A stretch of DNA of 53,756 nt, taken from Oscillospiraceae bacterium (GTDB taxonomy: Bacteria > Bacillota > Clostridia > Oscillospirales > Ruminococcaceae). Of this stretch, positions 7,927-19,165 are shown in pieces. Made by a program: the position numbers and the translations under genes. The DNA is taken from positions 1 to 53,756 of the forward strand of contig JAAWRH010000029.1 of NCBI GenBank assembly GCA_022800935.1, written 5' to 3'. Below the pieces are notes generated by a model that was not told where the DNA came from, did not search any database, and was given only the letters and a program-made list of their open reading frames with translations. Within the stretch, counting starts at the first letter, position 1, and each line of letters opens with the position of its first letter.

Positions 7927-10900
7927 ATGCAAAACGACTTTATCCGGCAGTTTCAAAACCCTTCCTCAGCCTATCGTTCCGCCCCCTTCTGGGCCTGGAA
8001 CGGACAGATGGACCCCGACGAGGTGGAACGCCAGATTCGCGATATGCACGCCCAGGGGATAGGCGGCTTTTTCATGCACTCCCGCGAGGGGCTGGAAACC
8101 CCCTATATGGGGGAGGAGTGGTTCCAATGCGTTCACAGGGCCATTTCCGTGGCCAAGGAGCTGGATATGAAGGCCTGGCTCTACGATGAGGACCGCTGGC
8201 CCTCCGGCACAGCGGGGGGCTCCATCATGGAGGCAGGCGGGGATGATTCCCGGTATAAGGGCCTGACCCTCCAGCTTACCCGGACCCTCCCGGAAGACCT
8301 TTCCGACGTGCAGGCGGTCTACCGCGTATCGGCGGAGGGGATGGAGTGCTCCAGCTATGAACGCCTTTCCGACCCGGAGCAGCACCGGAGCGTTGTCCTG
8401 CCCGAAGGGGAATATTACATGATTTTCCGGGTGGAAATCTGCTTTAAATCCGAATGGTTCAACGATGAAACCCCACCGGACAACCTCAACGCCGCGTCGG
8501 TCCGCCGGTTTATCGAGGCGACCCACGAAAAATACCTGGCCCATGGCGGCGCTGAATTCGGGAAGACTGTCCCCGGCATCTTCACCGACGAACCGGGCCT
8601 TGCGGACAGCCACACCCACTTCCAGGAGGACCGGGCCTGGCTCCCCTGGACCTATGCCTTCCCGGAGTTTTTCCGGCAGCAGCGGGGGTACGACGTCTTT
8701 GACACCCTGCCCGTCATCTTCTTTAACGGCAAGGGCCAGCAGAAGGCCCGCCACGACTTCTGGCGGACCGTCACCGAGCTGTACGACCAGGCCTACTTTC
8801 AGCAGATCGGCCAATGGTGCCAGGACAACGGCCTGGCCTTTACCGGCCACCTGCTCCAGGAGGACAAGCTAGGGCTGGGCACCAAGGTCAGCGGAGCCAT
8901 TATGCCCCACTACCGCCACATGACCGTCCCCGGCATCGATATGCTCACCGAGCGCTGCGAGGAGACAGTCACCGTCAAGCAGTGCGCCAGCGTGGTCAAC
9001 CAGCTGGGAAAGAAGTGGATGCTCTCTGAAACCTACGGCTGCACCGGATGGGAGTTCACCTTTGACGGGCAGAAATGGGTGGGGGACTGGCAGTTTGTCC
9101 ACGGGGTCAATATCCGCTGCCAGCATCTGGCGCTGTACTCCATCACCGGGTGCAGGAAGCGGGACTATCCCCCTGTCTTCAACTACCAAACCCCCTGGTG
9201 GAACAAAAACCGTGATATAGACGATTACTTCTCCCGCATCTCCCTGGTGATGTCCGAGGGGGACGCGGTGCGGGATCTGCTGGTCCTCCACCCGGTCTCC
9301 ACCGCCTGGAGCCGCCTGGGCTGCAACCCCTACGGGGTTCCCCACCGCTCCCGCGACCGGGACCTGCCCGCCATCAACCAATACGGGGAGGAATTTAACC
9401 GCTTTCTCGCCTACCTTTCCGGCTGCCACTTCGACTACGACCTGGGGGATGAGATAATCCTATCCCAGGAGGGCCGGGTAAAGGACGGCAGGCTGGAGGC
9501 GGGGCGGATTTCCTACTCCGCGGCGGTCATTCCCCCCATGGATACCATCCTCCGCTCCACCCTGGAGCTGCTGAAGGCGTTTTTGGCCTCCGGCGGGAAG
9601 GCGGTGGCGGTCAAGCCCCTTCCCACCATGGTGGAGGGTGTTCCGGAGCCTGCACTGAAGGAGCTCTTTGAACATCCCAATGTCACCGTTGTGGAAAAGG
9701 AGACGGAGGTCTGCGCCGTGCTGGAGGGAATCCTTCCCCGGCGGGTTTCGCTGACCGGCCCCGACGGAGTGGAAATCCCCAAGATGCTCTATCTCCTCAA
9801 GGACTGCGGGGCGCATTACGCCCTGTTTGTGGTCAACAACGACCGGGAGCGGGGATACCCTGTCACCCTTTCGGTTTCCGCCGCCGGGAAGATTACCCAG
9901 CTGGACCCCCTGACAGGGAATACGCGGGAGCGCCCTTCCGCCCGCCCGAACCGGGTGGAGCTGGAGGAGTACTTCTGCGGAAACGACTCCAGGCTTTATA
10001 TCATTGAAAAGGACGCCCCCATGGCTGTGGGAAAATCCGACGAGCTGACCCCAGCCAGGCTGGAGGCGGGGTATCTCTGCGCAGCCGCACCCCGGTATTC
10101 CTATACTCTGGACCATCCCAACGCCCTGACCCTGGACAAATGCCGCTGGCGGTTCCTGAACTCCGGCTGGTCGGAGGAGATGGACGTCTGGCAGTCGCAG
10201 CTACAGATTCGGACCGCGCTGGGGATGCGCCCCATCCAGGAAAACGGGATTGCCCAGCGCTACAAGTGGATTAACACACCCCATCCCAAGGACGGCGTGC
10301 CGGTGGAATTTTCCTTCCGCTTCCGGGTAAAGGAGGTTCCTGAGGAGCGCTGCTTCCTGGTGATGGAACACGCGGAGGATTACGAATTCTCCCTCAACGG
10401 CCTCCCTCTGGGGGGAACCCCTGACGGCTGGTATCTGGACCGGGGATTTGCCAAGACGGCCCTGCCGGAGCTGGTTTTGGGGGAAAACACCCTGGTGGTC
10501 TCCGCCAACTATATGAACCGGATGGAATTTGAGGACCTTTACCTTATTGGCGGCTTTGGGGTAGACACCAACCGGGAGATATGCCGCCTGCCGGATACCC
10601 TTGTCACCGGAGACTGGTGTCTTCAGGGGCTGCCCCACTACTGCGGGACGGTTACATATCACGGAGAGATACCGGTACCGGCGGGAAAGGACGGGAGGTT
10701 TTTCCTCAGCCTGGAGGAGGTTTCGGCCACGGTGGCGGGAATCACGGTAAACGGAACCTTTGTAAAGGATGTGTTCACCGCAAGCCAGAAATATGTTGAA
10801 ATTACGGAGCTTGTGAAGCCCGGAGAGAATCTGAGGGTTGACGTTGAGGTTGTGGGGAGTCCCCGGAATTTGTTGGGGCCGTTCCATCAGAGGATTGGGA

Positions 10901-11013
10901 AGACGATGAACACCAACTGCCACAGCTTCCGGTGTACCGGGGATGAGTACAGTCCGGAATACAATCTGCACCCCTATGGGCTGATGGGCCTGATACGGCT
11001 GCACCGAATATAG
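7927..11013 (+). CDS. GH106-like glycoside hydrolase (putative alpha-L-rhamnosidase)
   Basis: A 1028-residue protein opening with FRSAPFWAWNG-like residues (SAYRSAPFWAWNGQMDP) and QGIGGFFMHSREGLETPYMG, then AWLYDEDRWPSG. This is the signature start of the GH106-type (alpha/beta)8 glycosidases, whose known members remove terminal L-rhamnose from plant glycans. The C-terminal third has beta-sandwich, GH2-like sugar-binding segments. There is no signal peptide, so it should act in the cytoplasm on imported oligosaccharides or glycosides. It is the first of four closely spaced plus-strand genes. Rhamnose specificity is inferred from the family only; many such homologues are uncharacterised. Start chosen for the GGAGG eight bases upstream. 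Confidence 0.8.
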   Translation: MQNDFIRQFQNPSSAYRSAPFWAWNGQMDPDEVERQIRDMHAQGIGGFFMHSREGLETPYMGEEWFQCVHRAISVAKELDMKAWLYDEDRWPSGTAGGSIMEAGGDDSRYKGLTLQLTRTLPEDLSDVQAVYRVSAEGMECSSYERLSDPEQHRSVVLPEGEYYMIFRVEICFKSEWFNDETPPDNLNAASVRRFIEATHEKYLAHGGAEFGKTVPGIFTDEPGLADSHTHFQEDRAWLPWTYAFPEFFRQQRGYDVFDTLPVIFFNGKGQQKARHDFWRTVTELYDQAYFQQIGQWCQDNGLAFTGHLLQEDKLGLGTKVSGAIMPHYRHMTVPGIDMLTERCEETVTVKQCASVVNQLGKKWMLSETYGCTGWEFTFDGQKWVGDWQFVHGVNIRCQHLALYSITGCRKRDYPPVFNYQTPWWNKNRDIDDYFSRISLVMSEGDAVRDLLVLHPVSTAWSRLGCNPYGVPHRSRDRDLPAINQYGEEFNRFLAYLSGCHFDYDLGDEIILSQEGRVKDGRLEAGRISYSAAVIPPMDTILRSTLELLKAFLASGGKAVAVKPLPTMVEGVPEPALKELFEHPNVTVVEKETEVCAVLEGILPRRVSLTGPDGVEIPKMLYLLKDCGAHYALFVVNNDRERGYPVTLSVSAAGKITQLDPLTGNTRERPSARPNRVELEEYFCGNDSRLYIIEKDAPMAVGKSDELTPARLEAGYLCAAAPRYSYTLDHPNALTLDKCRWRFLNSGWSEEMDVWQSQLQIRTALGMRPIQENGIAQRYKWINTPHPKDGVPVEFSFRFRVKEVPEERCFLVMEHAEDYEFSLNGLPLGGTPDGWYLDRGFAKTALPELVLGENTLVVSANYMNRMEFEDLYLIGGFGVDTNREICRLPDTLVTGDWCLQGLPHYCGTVTYHGEIPVPAGKDGRFFLSLEEVSATVAGITVNGTFVKDVFTASQKYVEITELVKPGENLRVDVEVVGSPRNLLGPFHQRIGKTMNTNCHSFRCTGDEYSPEYNLHPYGLMGLIRLHRI

Positions 11014-11048
11014 GCGAACGCCAAAAAATACAGTAAGGAGCGTATACC

Positions 11049-12803
11049 ATGTCTTTTGAGAAAAAACTGCTTGTCCCCGACACCCTGACCTTAGAGGACC
11101 GCGCGGCGTACTCCCTCAACGCCATGATCGGCGTGGCGGACGAGGAACACGACTACATCCCCTTTTTCAGCGGATTTTTCCAGTCGGACCCCGCCTGGAT
11201 GAGCCACGGAAACTGGGACTATGGATCCAGCCACGGGCGGCTGACCGACGCGGTGATTCTGGCCCGCAGAATGACCGGCAGCAGCTACGGCGAGGAGGTG
11301 GAGGAGCACTACCATCAGAACCTGCTCTCCTTTTTCAAGGAGGACGGCCTCAACTACCGCCGGAACAATTTCAGCGAAAAGACCATTATTGAGCACATGT
11401 CCCGCTTTGAGGACAGCGCCAGCATGATCGACCAGCGGGCGGTGCTGCTGGGCCTCACCACCTGGTTTATGGAGACCGGCGACGAGCGGGCCAAGGAGGC
11501 GGCAGACCGCCATGTGGCCGCCCTGAAGCGGATTGCCCGGAAGGAGCGGGATTCCTGGTACTACCCCGCCTCGGAGTTTACAGAGCACGGCTGGCCCTCC
11601 TTTGACGCGGTACACACCCGCCTCTGTCCCGACCCCGCCGCCATGTGGGGCAGGCAGGTTTTCCCCATTATACGGTATTATCAGCTCACCGGAAGCCGGG
11701 ACGCCCTGGAGCTGGCGGAAAACTTTGCGGCGAACATCGTCAACCGCAGCGGCGTGTTCGGGGAGGACGGCAGCTTTAACCCGGCCCTGGGATACCGCAA
11801 CGGCCACTTCCACACCAGAATGGGGACACTGGCCTCCCTCGCCCGCTTTGCGGATGTCACCGACGACAGCTTCCTGATTGCCTATGTGAAAAAATGCTTT
11901 GACTGGGCGAGGACCCAGTGTACCTCCTTCGGCTGGACCCCCGGAGATTTGGCCGACCAGGCCTATGAGCATGAGACCTGCACCCTGGTGGACGCCATCG
12001 GGACCGCCATCATCCTGGCCTCCAAGGGCTACACCGAATACTGGGGGGTGGCGGAGCGGTTTATCCGGGGACACCTCACCGAGGCACAGCTGCTGGACAC
12101 CAGTTGGATTCAACAATACGACAAAAAGGACAAGGATACTACAAACCGTACCTATTATAAGGTGGCCGACCGGCTGAAGGGGGCCTTTGCGGGCTACGCC
12201 GCCCCCAACGACTTTGTCTACTCCGGCCAGTGGGGTCGTGGACACATCATGGACGTCCAGACCTGCTGCCTTGCCGGGGGAACCAGGGGACTTTACAACG
12301 CCTGGTCACACATTGTCACCGAGAAGAACGGGCGGGTCAGTGTCAACATGTTGTTTAACCGTTCGACAAATAAACTCAATGTATTCAGCTACCTGCCCCA
12401 CGAGGGCAAGGTGGTCATCGAGGCCCTCTGCGATATCCCGGAGCTCCAGGTCCGCACCCCGGAATGGATTCCCTACGGCGCGGCCAATGTGGAAATTCGC
12501 CCGGCGGAGGGGGAGGCAAAGCAGTTTAACGGCCGCCAGCTCCCCTGGCTGAAGAAATACTTCATCAAGCTAACCGGCATCAGGCGGGGGGACACCGTCA
12601 CTCTGACCTTCCCCATGATGAAGCGCGTCACCACCGAAAAGGCGGTGAACCTGGAATACCGCACCCAGTGGCTGGGGGACGACGTGGTGGGTATTGACCC
12701 CCAGGGAACCTATTATCCCCTTTATTCCAACAAAAAGGTATACGAAAAGGCGCCAATGGTCGAAAAAATACTCCATGTAGAGGATAAACCCTCTCTGGAC
12801 TGA
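11049..12803 (+). CDS. GH127-like cysteine glycosidase
   Basis: A 584-residue protein with the alternating helical pattern of an (alpha/alpha)6 barrel and a beta-rich C-terminus. GH127 beta-L-arabinofuranosidases use a zinc site of Glu-x-Cys plus a Cys-Cys pair, one Cys being the nucleophile. Here E309-T-C311 and C406-C407 (in DVQTCCLAGGTRGLYNAW) occupy matching places and order, so the catalytic set seems complete. Overall similarity to textbook GH127 is modest, so the sugar removed is open. There is no signal peptide; it should work inside the cell after the upstream GH106-like enzyme. It is 35 bases from that gene, with AAGGAG before the ATG. Confidence 0.72.
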   Translation: MSFEKKLLVPDTLTLEDRAAYSLNAMIGVADEEHDYIPFFSGFFQSDPAWMSHGNWDYGSSHGRLTDAVILARRMTGSSYGEEVEEHYHQNLLSFFKEDGLNYRRNNFSEKTIIEHMSRFEDSASMIDQRAVLLGLTTWFMETGDERAKEAADRHVAALKRIARKERDSWYYPASEFTEHGWPSFDAVHTRLCPDPAAMWGRQVFPIIRYYQLTGSRDALELAENFAANIVNRSGVFGEDGSFNPALGYRNGHFHTRMGTLASLARFADVTDDSFLIAYVKKCFDWARTQCTSFGWTPGDLADQAYEHETCTLVDAIGTAIILASKGYTEYWGVAERFIRGHLTEAQLLDTSWIQQYDKKDKDTTNRTYYKVADRLKGAFAGYAAPNDFVYSGQWGRGHIMDVQTCCLAGGTRGLYNAWSHIVTEKNGRVSVNMLFNRSTNKLNVFSYLPHEGKVVIEALCDIPELQVRTPEWIPYGAANVEIRPAEGEAKQFNGRQLPWLKKYFIKLTGIRRGDTVTLTFPMMKRVTTEKAVNLEYRTQWLGDDVVGIDPQGTYYPLYSNKKVYEKAPMVEKILHVEDKPSLD

Positions 12804-12818
12804 CGGAGGAAAACAGTG

Positions 12819-14270
12819 ATGAAACGGATACCCTTTCAGGAGGCCGCGGCCCGCTATCCCAAGGGTGACCCGGAGGGAGCGGGGAAGCTGCTGGCCTCCC
12901 GGCTGGAGAAAAGCGGCCGAAAGCTGGTGGTTCTGGACGACGACCCCACCGGCATCCAGACAGTACACGACGTATCGGTTTATACCGACTGGAGCCAGGA
13001 GTCCATTGACGCCGGATTTCAGGAGGAGAACAGGACCTTCTTTATTCTGACCAATTCCCGGAGCTTTTCCGCCCAACGGACGGAGGAGGTCCACCGGGAA
13101 ATCGCCCTGCGGGTGGCAGAGGCTGCCCGGAAAAGCTGTAAAGACTATCTGCTTGTCAGCCGTGGAGACTCCACCCTGCGGGGCCATTACCCCCTGGAGA
13201 CGGAAACTCTCCGCCGGACGCTGGAGCAGCAGGGAGAACTGTCCTTTGATGGGGAAATCATCCTGCCCTTCTTCCGGGAGGGCGGGCGGTATACCCTGGA
13301 AAATATACATTATGTATTGGAAAACGACATTTTAACACCCACCGGGGAGACGGAATTCGCCAAGGACAAAACCTTTGGCTACCGCAGCTCCGATCTGAGG
13401 GAGTGGGTCGAGGAAAAGACCAAAGGCACATACCGGGCCGGGGAGGTCACGGAGATTCCCCTGTCCCTTCTCCGCCGCCAGGATGTCGCCGCCGTGACCA
13501 ACCGGCTGGAGCAGGTGACGGGCTTTGGCAAGGTAATCGTCAACGCCCTGGACGAGTGCGACGTGATGGTGTTCTGCGCCGCCCTCTACGATGCCCTAGA
13601 CCGGGGAAAGCGGTTTTTGTACCGCACCGCCGCCGCCTTTGTCAAGGCCGCCGGGGGAATTACCTCCCGTCCCCTTCTGTCCCGGAGGGAGCTGATACCA
13701 GAGGGGGTATCCAGGGGCGGGCTTATCATCGCCGCTTCCCACACCAAAAAAACCACCGCCCAGTTGGGGGCCCTGAAAACCGTACCGGGGGTGGAATTCG
13801 TCACCTTTGACCAGCACCTGGCCCTGTGGCCGGAAAAGCTGGAGGCCGAGGCACAGCGGACGGCGGAGGAGGCGGACCGGCTCATCCGCGCCGGAAGGAC
13901 GGCGGCGGTCTGCACCCGCCGGGAGCGGCTGGACCTGAACACCGGAAACCCGGAGGACGAGCTGCGCATCGCAACGGCCATCTCCGACGCGGTCACCTCC
14001 ATCGCCGCCCGGCTCACCGCCCGGCCCTCCTTTATCCTGGCCAAGGGGGGAATCACCTCCAGCGACGTTGGGGTAAAGGCGCTGAAGGTGCGGCGGGCCA
14101 GAGCCGCCGGACAGATTCAGCCGGGGGTCCCGGTGTGGTTCACCGGCGAGGAAAGCCGGTTTCCGGGGATGCCCTATATCATTTTCCCCGGCAACGTGGG
14201 AACAGAGGACACCCTAAAGAAAGCGGTATCCCTTTTAATGTGTATAGACACCGCGGGAGGAGAGAAATAA
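12819..14270 (+). CDS. four-carbon acid sugar kinase family protein (DUF1537, OtnK/DtnK-like)
   Basis: About 483 residues. The N-terminal DUF1537 domain has LDDDPTGIQT at residues 39-48 and SRGDSTLRGHYP near 113-124. The C-terminal nucleotide-binding domain has LAKGGITSSDVG and a glycine-rich VWFTGEESRFPGMPY stretch. Characterised members phosphorylate D-threonate, D-erythronate or related acid sugars with ATP. It lies 12 bases after the GH127-like gene and 1 base before the BKACE gene, so all four genes are one transcription unit. The true substrate here is unknown. ATG 12819 and GTG 12816 are both possible starts behind GGAGG. Confidence 0.85.
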   Translation: MKRIPFQEAAARYPKGDPEGAGKLLASRLEKSGRKLVVLDDDPTGIQTVHDVSVYTDWSQESIDAGFQEENRTFFILTNSRSFSAQRTEEVHREIALRVAEAARKSCKDYLLVSRGDSTLRGHYPLETETLRRTLEQQGELSFDGEIILPFFREGGRYTLENIHYVLENDILTPTGETEFAKDKTFGYRSSDLREWVEEKTKGTYRAGEVTEIPLSLLRRQDVAAVTNRLEQVTGFGKVIVNALDECDVMVFCAALYDALDRGKRFLYRTAAAFVKAAGGITSRPLLSRRELIPEGVSRGGLIIAASHTKKTTAQLGALKTVPGVEFVTFDQHLALWPEKLEAEAQRTAEEADRLIRAGRTAAVCTRRERLDLNTGNPEDELRIATAISDAVTSIAARLTARPSFILAKGGITSSDVGVKALKVRRARAAGQIQPGVPVWFTGEESRFPGMPYIIFPGNVGTEDTLKKAVSLLMCIDTAGGEK

Positions 14271-14271
14271 G

Positions 14272-15093
14272 ATGAACGCAAAGCGGAAGATTATCATTTC
14301 CCTGGCCCCGGTTCCGGGGGCCTCAGTTTCCATCGACCCCCAGGGGCTGGCGGCGGAGATTGTAGAGGCCGCCCAGGCCGGGGCGGGGATGGTCCACCTC
14401 CATGTAAAGGGGCGGGACGGAAAGCTCACCGACAGCCTGGACACCTTCCAGGAGGTGGTGGAGGCGGTCTGCGCCCGGTCAGACATTGTGATTCAGGCCT
14501 CCACCGGCGGCGTTTCCGGGATGAACATTCAGCAGCGGTGCGCGCCCCTCTCCTACAGCCGGGTGGAGACGGCTTCGCTGAACCCCGGCTCGGTGAATCT
14601 GGGCCGTATGGTCTACCAAAACCCTGACGACGATGTAAAATACTGTGTAAAGGAAATCTACCGTCATGGCATTCTGCCGGAGATCGAGTGCTTTGAGCTG
14701 GGGATGATCAACCGGGTGACAGAGCTGACCCAGGAGCTCCCCTTCCGCAGGCCGGTGCTCTACAACATTGTTCTGGGGCATCCCTGCACCACGCCCGCCA
14801 CGGTGGAGCACCTTGTAGCCATGCGCTCCTTTATTCCCAAGGACGCCATGTGGGGGATTACCCACTTTGGGCGGAAGAATTACGACATCCTCATTGCGGC
14901 GGTGGCGATGGGGGCGTCCCTGGTGCGGATTGGATTTGAGGACAGCACCTTTGACGGGGAGGAGCCCGCAAAGGACAATGTAACCCTTGTCAAGAGGATG
15001 GCGGAGATTGTCCGCTGCATGGGCCACGAGCCCGCCGCGCCGGAGGAGGTCAGGGAAATTCTGCGGCTACATGAGATCAGGCGGATTCCCTGA
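14272..15093 (+). CDS. BKACE family protein (DUF849, 3-keto-5-aminohexanoate cleavage enzyme-like)
   Basis: A 273-residue TIM-barrel protein. MVHLHVKG provides the two zinc-binding His (H42, H44); QASTGG and PEIECFELGM are further family hallmarks. Founding members condense a beta-keto acid with acetyl-CoA and release acetoacetate, and substrates vary widely across the family. It begins one base after the kinase stop, behind GGAGG, so it is tightly coupled to it. The pairing with a DUF1537 kinase and two glycosidases suggests a role in degrading a sugar-derived keto acid rather than lysine. An efficient terminator follows. Confidence 0.85.
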   Translation: MNAKRKIIISLAPVPGASVSIDPQGLAAEIVEAAQAGAGMVHLHVKGRDGKLTDSLDTFQEVVEAVCARSDIVIQASTGGVSGMNIQQRCAPLSYSRVETASLNPGSVNLGRMVYQNPDDDVKYCVKEIYRHGILPEIECFELGMINRVTELTQELPFRRPVLYNIVLGHPCTTPATVEHLVAMRSFIPKDAMWGITHFGRKNYDILIAAVAMGASLVRIGFEDSTFDGEEPAKDNVTLVKRMAEIVRCMGHEPAAPEEVREILRLHEIRRIP

Positions 15094-15108
15094 TAAACGG
15101 AAAATGAA

Positions 15109-15148
15109 GCACGCCTATTGAGTGATTAGCTCAATAGGCGTGCCTTTT
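15109..15148 (+). terminator. intrinsic terminator of the glycosidase operon
   Basis: A perfect 14-base stem (15109-15122 with 15130-15143) with a 7-base loop, followed by CTTTTGC. Confidence 0.8.
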
Positions 15149-15270
15149 GCGTTCCTTCTATTTTGTGTACTTCTCCGCAACATTCGCTTCCACATCATCG
15201 TCTGTGGAAGCCTGGACTGTGGAGGTATGAGAATGAGCCATTGCAAGCTGCCGCAGATTTTCAATATAAA

Positions 15271-15354
15271 GGGAATTTCGCGCCTGCAGGCGCGACCAAA
15301 GGGCGCCGCCCTTTGGAAACCTGCCACTTTCGAGAAAGCGGCCAAAGCTTTTAA
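15271..15354 (-). repeat. modular palindromic intergenic repeat, long copy
   Basis: Positions 15307-15354 are a perfect inverted copy of 53224-53271 (48 of 48 bases), and homology continues to 15271/53279. Compared with the other copy, this one holds 28 extra bases containing a palindrome (CGCGCCTGCAGGCGCG, 15279-15294). That palindrome recurs at 23551-23573. The rest of the gene-free stretch 15149-15417 shows no recognisable gene. Confidence 0.8.
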
Positions 15355-15417
15355 ACGTAGTCGGAGATTCCACATCTTTTGTTAGCGCTCGGTGCTGGGG
15401 GTGATTTCTGATTGCTC

Positions 15418-17238
<1,821 letters not shown>

Positions 17239-17516
17239 GTATAATCTCCTCTTTCTATTCTATCAGCGTTCTGTCAACAGCCTGAAACCGGTTATTTACA
17301 GCGGCCGCGGGCTGCGCGGCGCAAAAATATCCCTTCGACTATTATATCAAAAAAACGGAATTTCCAAAGGCTGTATTTGTAATAAACATTTTCTTGAGAG
17401 GATTTGATTTTTTGTGTACTTTTTAGAGAAAATGATGTAAAATATCGAATAGAGGCTAAATGGGGCCGCGGAAGCGGCCAGCCTTTTGATTTTTGGACGA
17501 TGGGAGCGGCGCAACG

Positions 17517-18422
17517 ATGAAATGGGCAGATCAAAAACTACAAATAAAAAGGCCAGGAGGCCGGATGGGGAGGGTTGCCCTGCTGCTCGCCGGGGCACTG
17601 CTGATTCTGTCGGGCTGCTCGGCGGGGCTTCCCGATGACCCCTATCAAAGCTATGTGGATCAGCCGGTCAAGTCCCTGAGCGGGATGCTGTTCCAGGGGA
17701 CCGCTATCGAAAAAGAGGAGCTGGGGGAGCCGGTGGAGGACCGCTCGGCGCTGACCATGTATTACGGATTTCTCCGCAGCCTGGAAAGCGGAGAGGTGAA
17801 AAAGACCCGCTATTCCACCCAAAGCCTGTATGAGGCCATCGCCTATACCGCCGTGGAAATCGTGTTCGCCACCCGCGACGACGGCAATCTGGTGATGACC
17901 TACCGGCAGCGGCAGCCGCTGGTGTTCTGGTATTACCCAGAGGCGGACTACTATGACGGGGAATGCTACTATTACAAACACAATGGAGACTGGTTTGTGG
18001 ACACCTACAACCGGCACGCCAAGGATGTGGAGCCGGACGCCTTGGGCATTCCCTCCGATATCATCAGCCAGTACCGCATCACCGAAAGCGAGGTCTACCG
18101 CCGCCCCGACGGGGGCTATCAGGTATATGTCTACGCTGAGTCCCGCTCCGACCAGGATCGGACCGCCCAGGTGATTGGCGTGACGGACGAGGAGGGAATG
18201 TTCTCCTACATTGAGGCGACACTGGTCTACCCCGACTCCGGGGACAAGGACTCCGGCGGAGAGAAAGAGCCGGTAATCACCGAAAAGTACATCATTGAGT
18301 ATTCCCGCATCAACGAGGTGGTGGAGGTGGAGCCCCCCGCCACCCTGACCCAGGAGGAGATGGAATACCTCCAGCAGGAATACCGAAATGCCCAAACACA
18401 GAGAGGGGAAAATCAAAAATGA
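17517..18422 (+). CDS. hypothetical lipoprotein
   Basis: About 301 residues. A basic N-terminus is followed by a hydrophobic run (VALLLAGALLILSGC) ending in the lipobox LSGC, with C34 as the lipidated Cys, so the protein is exported and anchored in the membrane. The mature part is rich in Tyr, Asp and Glu (YYPEADYYDGECYYYKHNGD) and predicted mainly beta, and it ends in a charged helix. I recognise no family. Its stop overlaps the start of an HD hydrolase gene by four bases (ATGA). Starts at 17493, 17517 and 17565 are all possible; 17517 has GGGAG upstream. Confidence 0.7.
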   Translation: MKWADQKLQIKRPGGRMGRVALLLAGALLILSGCSAGLPDDPYQSYVDQPVKSLSGMLFQGTAIEKEELGEPVEDRSALTMYYGFLRSLESGEVKKTRYSTQSLYEAIAYTAVEIVFATRDDGNLVMTYRQRQPLVFWYYPEADYYDGECYYYKHNGDWFVDTYNRHAKDVEPDALGIPSDIISQYRITESEVYRRPDGGYQVYVYAESRSDQDRTAQVIGVTDEEGMFSYIEATLVYPDSGDKDSGGEKEPVITEKYIIEYSRINEVVEVEPPATLTQEEMEYLQQEYRNAQTQRGENQK

Positions 18423-19102
18423 CCTTTGAGTGCTATTCCATGCTGGAAAAATACATGCTCTCCTGCGTCAAAAAGGACGACCCCGCCCACGACGAGCAGC
18501 ACATCTACCGGGTGCTGTATGCGGCGCTGGAAATCGCCCAGGCGGAGCAGGGGGTGGATTACAATATCCTGATTGCCGCCTGCCTCCTCCACGATATCGG
18601 CCGCCCGGAGCAGTTCAGGGACCCCAGGGTGAACCACGCGGCGGTGGGCGGGGACAAGGCGTATGCCTTTCTGACAGAATACGGGTTTTCCGACGGCTTT
18701 GCCGGGAGGATACGGGAGTGCATCTATGCCCACAGCTACCGGAAAGGCACCCCACCCCAGAGCCTGGAGGCAAAAATCCTCTTTGACGCGGACAAGCTTG
18801 ATGTGGCGGGGGCGTTGGGAATTGCCAGGACGCTGACCTACAAGGGGCAGGTAGGGGAACCCCTTTACTCCATCCTGCCGGACGGGACGGTCTCCGATGG
18901 CTCGAAGGATGAAAGCCCTTCCTTTTTTCAGGAATACAAATACAAGCTGGAGAAAATGTACAGCCGGTTTTACACCAAGCGGGGCACGGAGATGGCCAGG
19001 GAGAGGCAGAACACCGCGGTACAGTTTTATGAACGCATCTACCAAGAGGCAAACGGATTGTATGAAGCCGGAAGGGAGCGCTTAAACGCGGTAATGGAGT
19101 AA
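18419..19102 (+). CDS. HD-domain phosphohydrolase
   Basis: 227 residues with a complete HD set: H near 22 in DPAHDEQHIYRVL, HD in AACLLHDIGRPEQF, H in VNHAAVGGDKA, and D in FDADKLDVAGALGIART. This matches the uncharacterised COG1418-like/YedJ group of metal-dependent phosphohydrolases. It is translationally coupled to the upstream lipoprotein gene. The natural substrate, probably a nucleotide or phosphate ester, is not known. The C-terminal third is helical and charged. Confidence 0.85.
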   Translation: MTFECYSMLEKYMLSCVKKDDPAHDEQHIYRVLYAALEIAQAEQGVDYNILIAACLLHDIGRPEQFRDPRVNHAAVGGDKAYAFLTEYGFSDGFAGRIRECIYAHSYRKGTPPQSLEAKILFDADKLDVAGALGIARTLTYKGQVGEPLYSILPDGTVSDGSKDESPSFFQEYKYKLEKMYSRFYTKRGTEMARERQNTAVQFYERIYQEANGLYEAGRERLNAVME

Positions 19103-19130
19103 TGTAATAAGGTCCTCCCTGACCGCGCCC

Positions 19131-19159
19131 TTGACAGTCTATCCCATCTTTGCTATAAT
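19131..19159 (+). promoter_or_regulatory. perfect consensus promoter of the ECF operon
   Basis: TTGACA (19131-19136), exactly 17 bases, TATAAT (19154-19159). It lies just after the HD gene, so the ECF operon is transcribed independently, starting near 19166. Confidence 0.85.
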
Positions 19160-19165
19160 GTTAAA

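Noticed and set aside
15115-15375. Short open frames in both strands of the repeat region
   Set aside because: They arise from the palindromic repeat (the same residues KSFGRFLESGRFPKG recur at 53.2 kb) and lack ribosome-binding sites.
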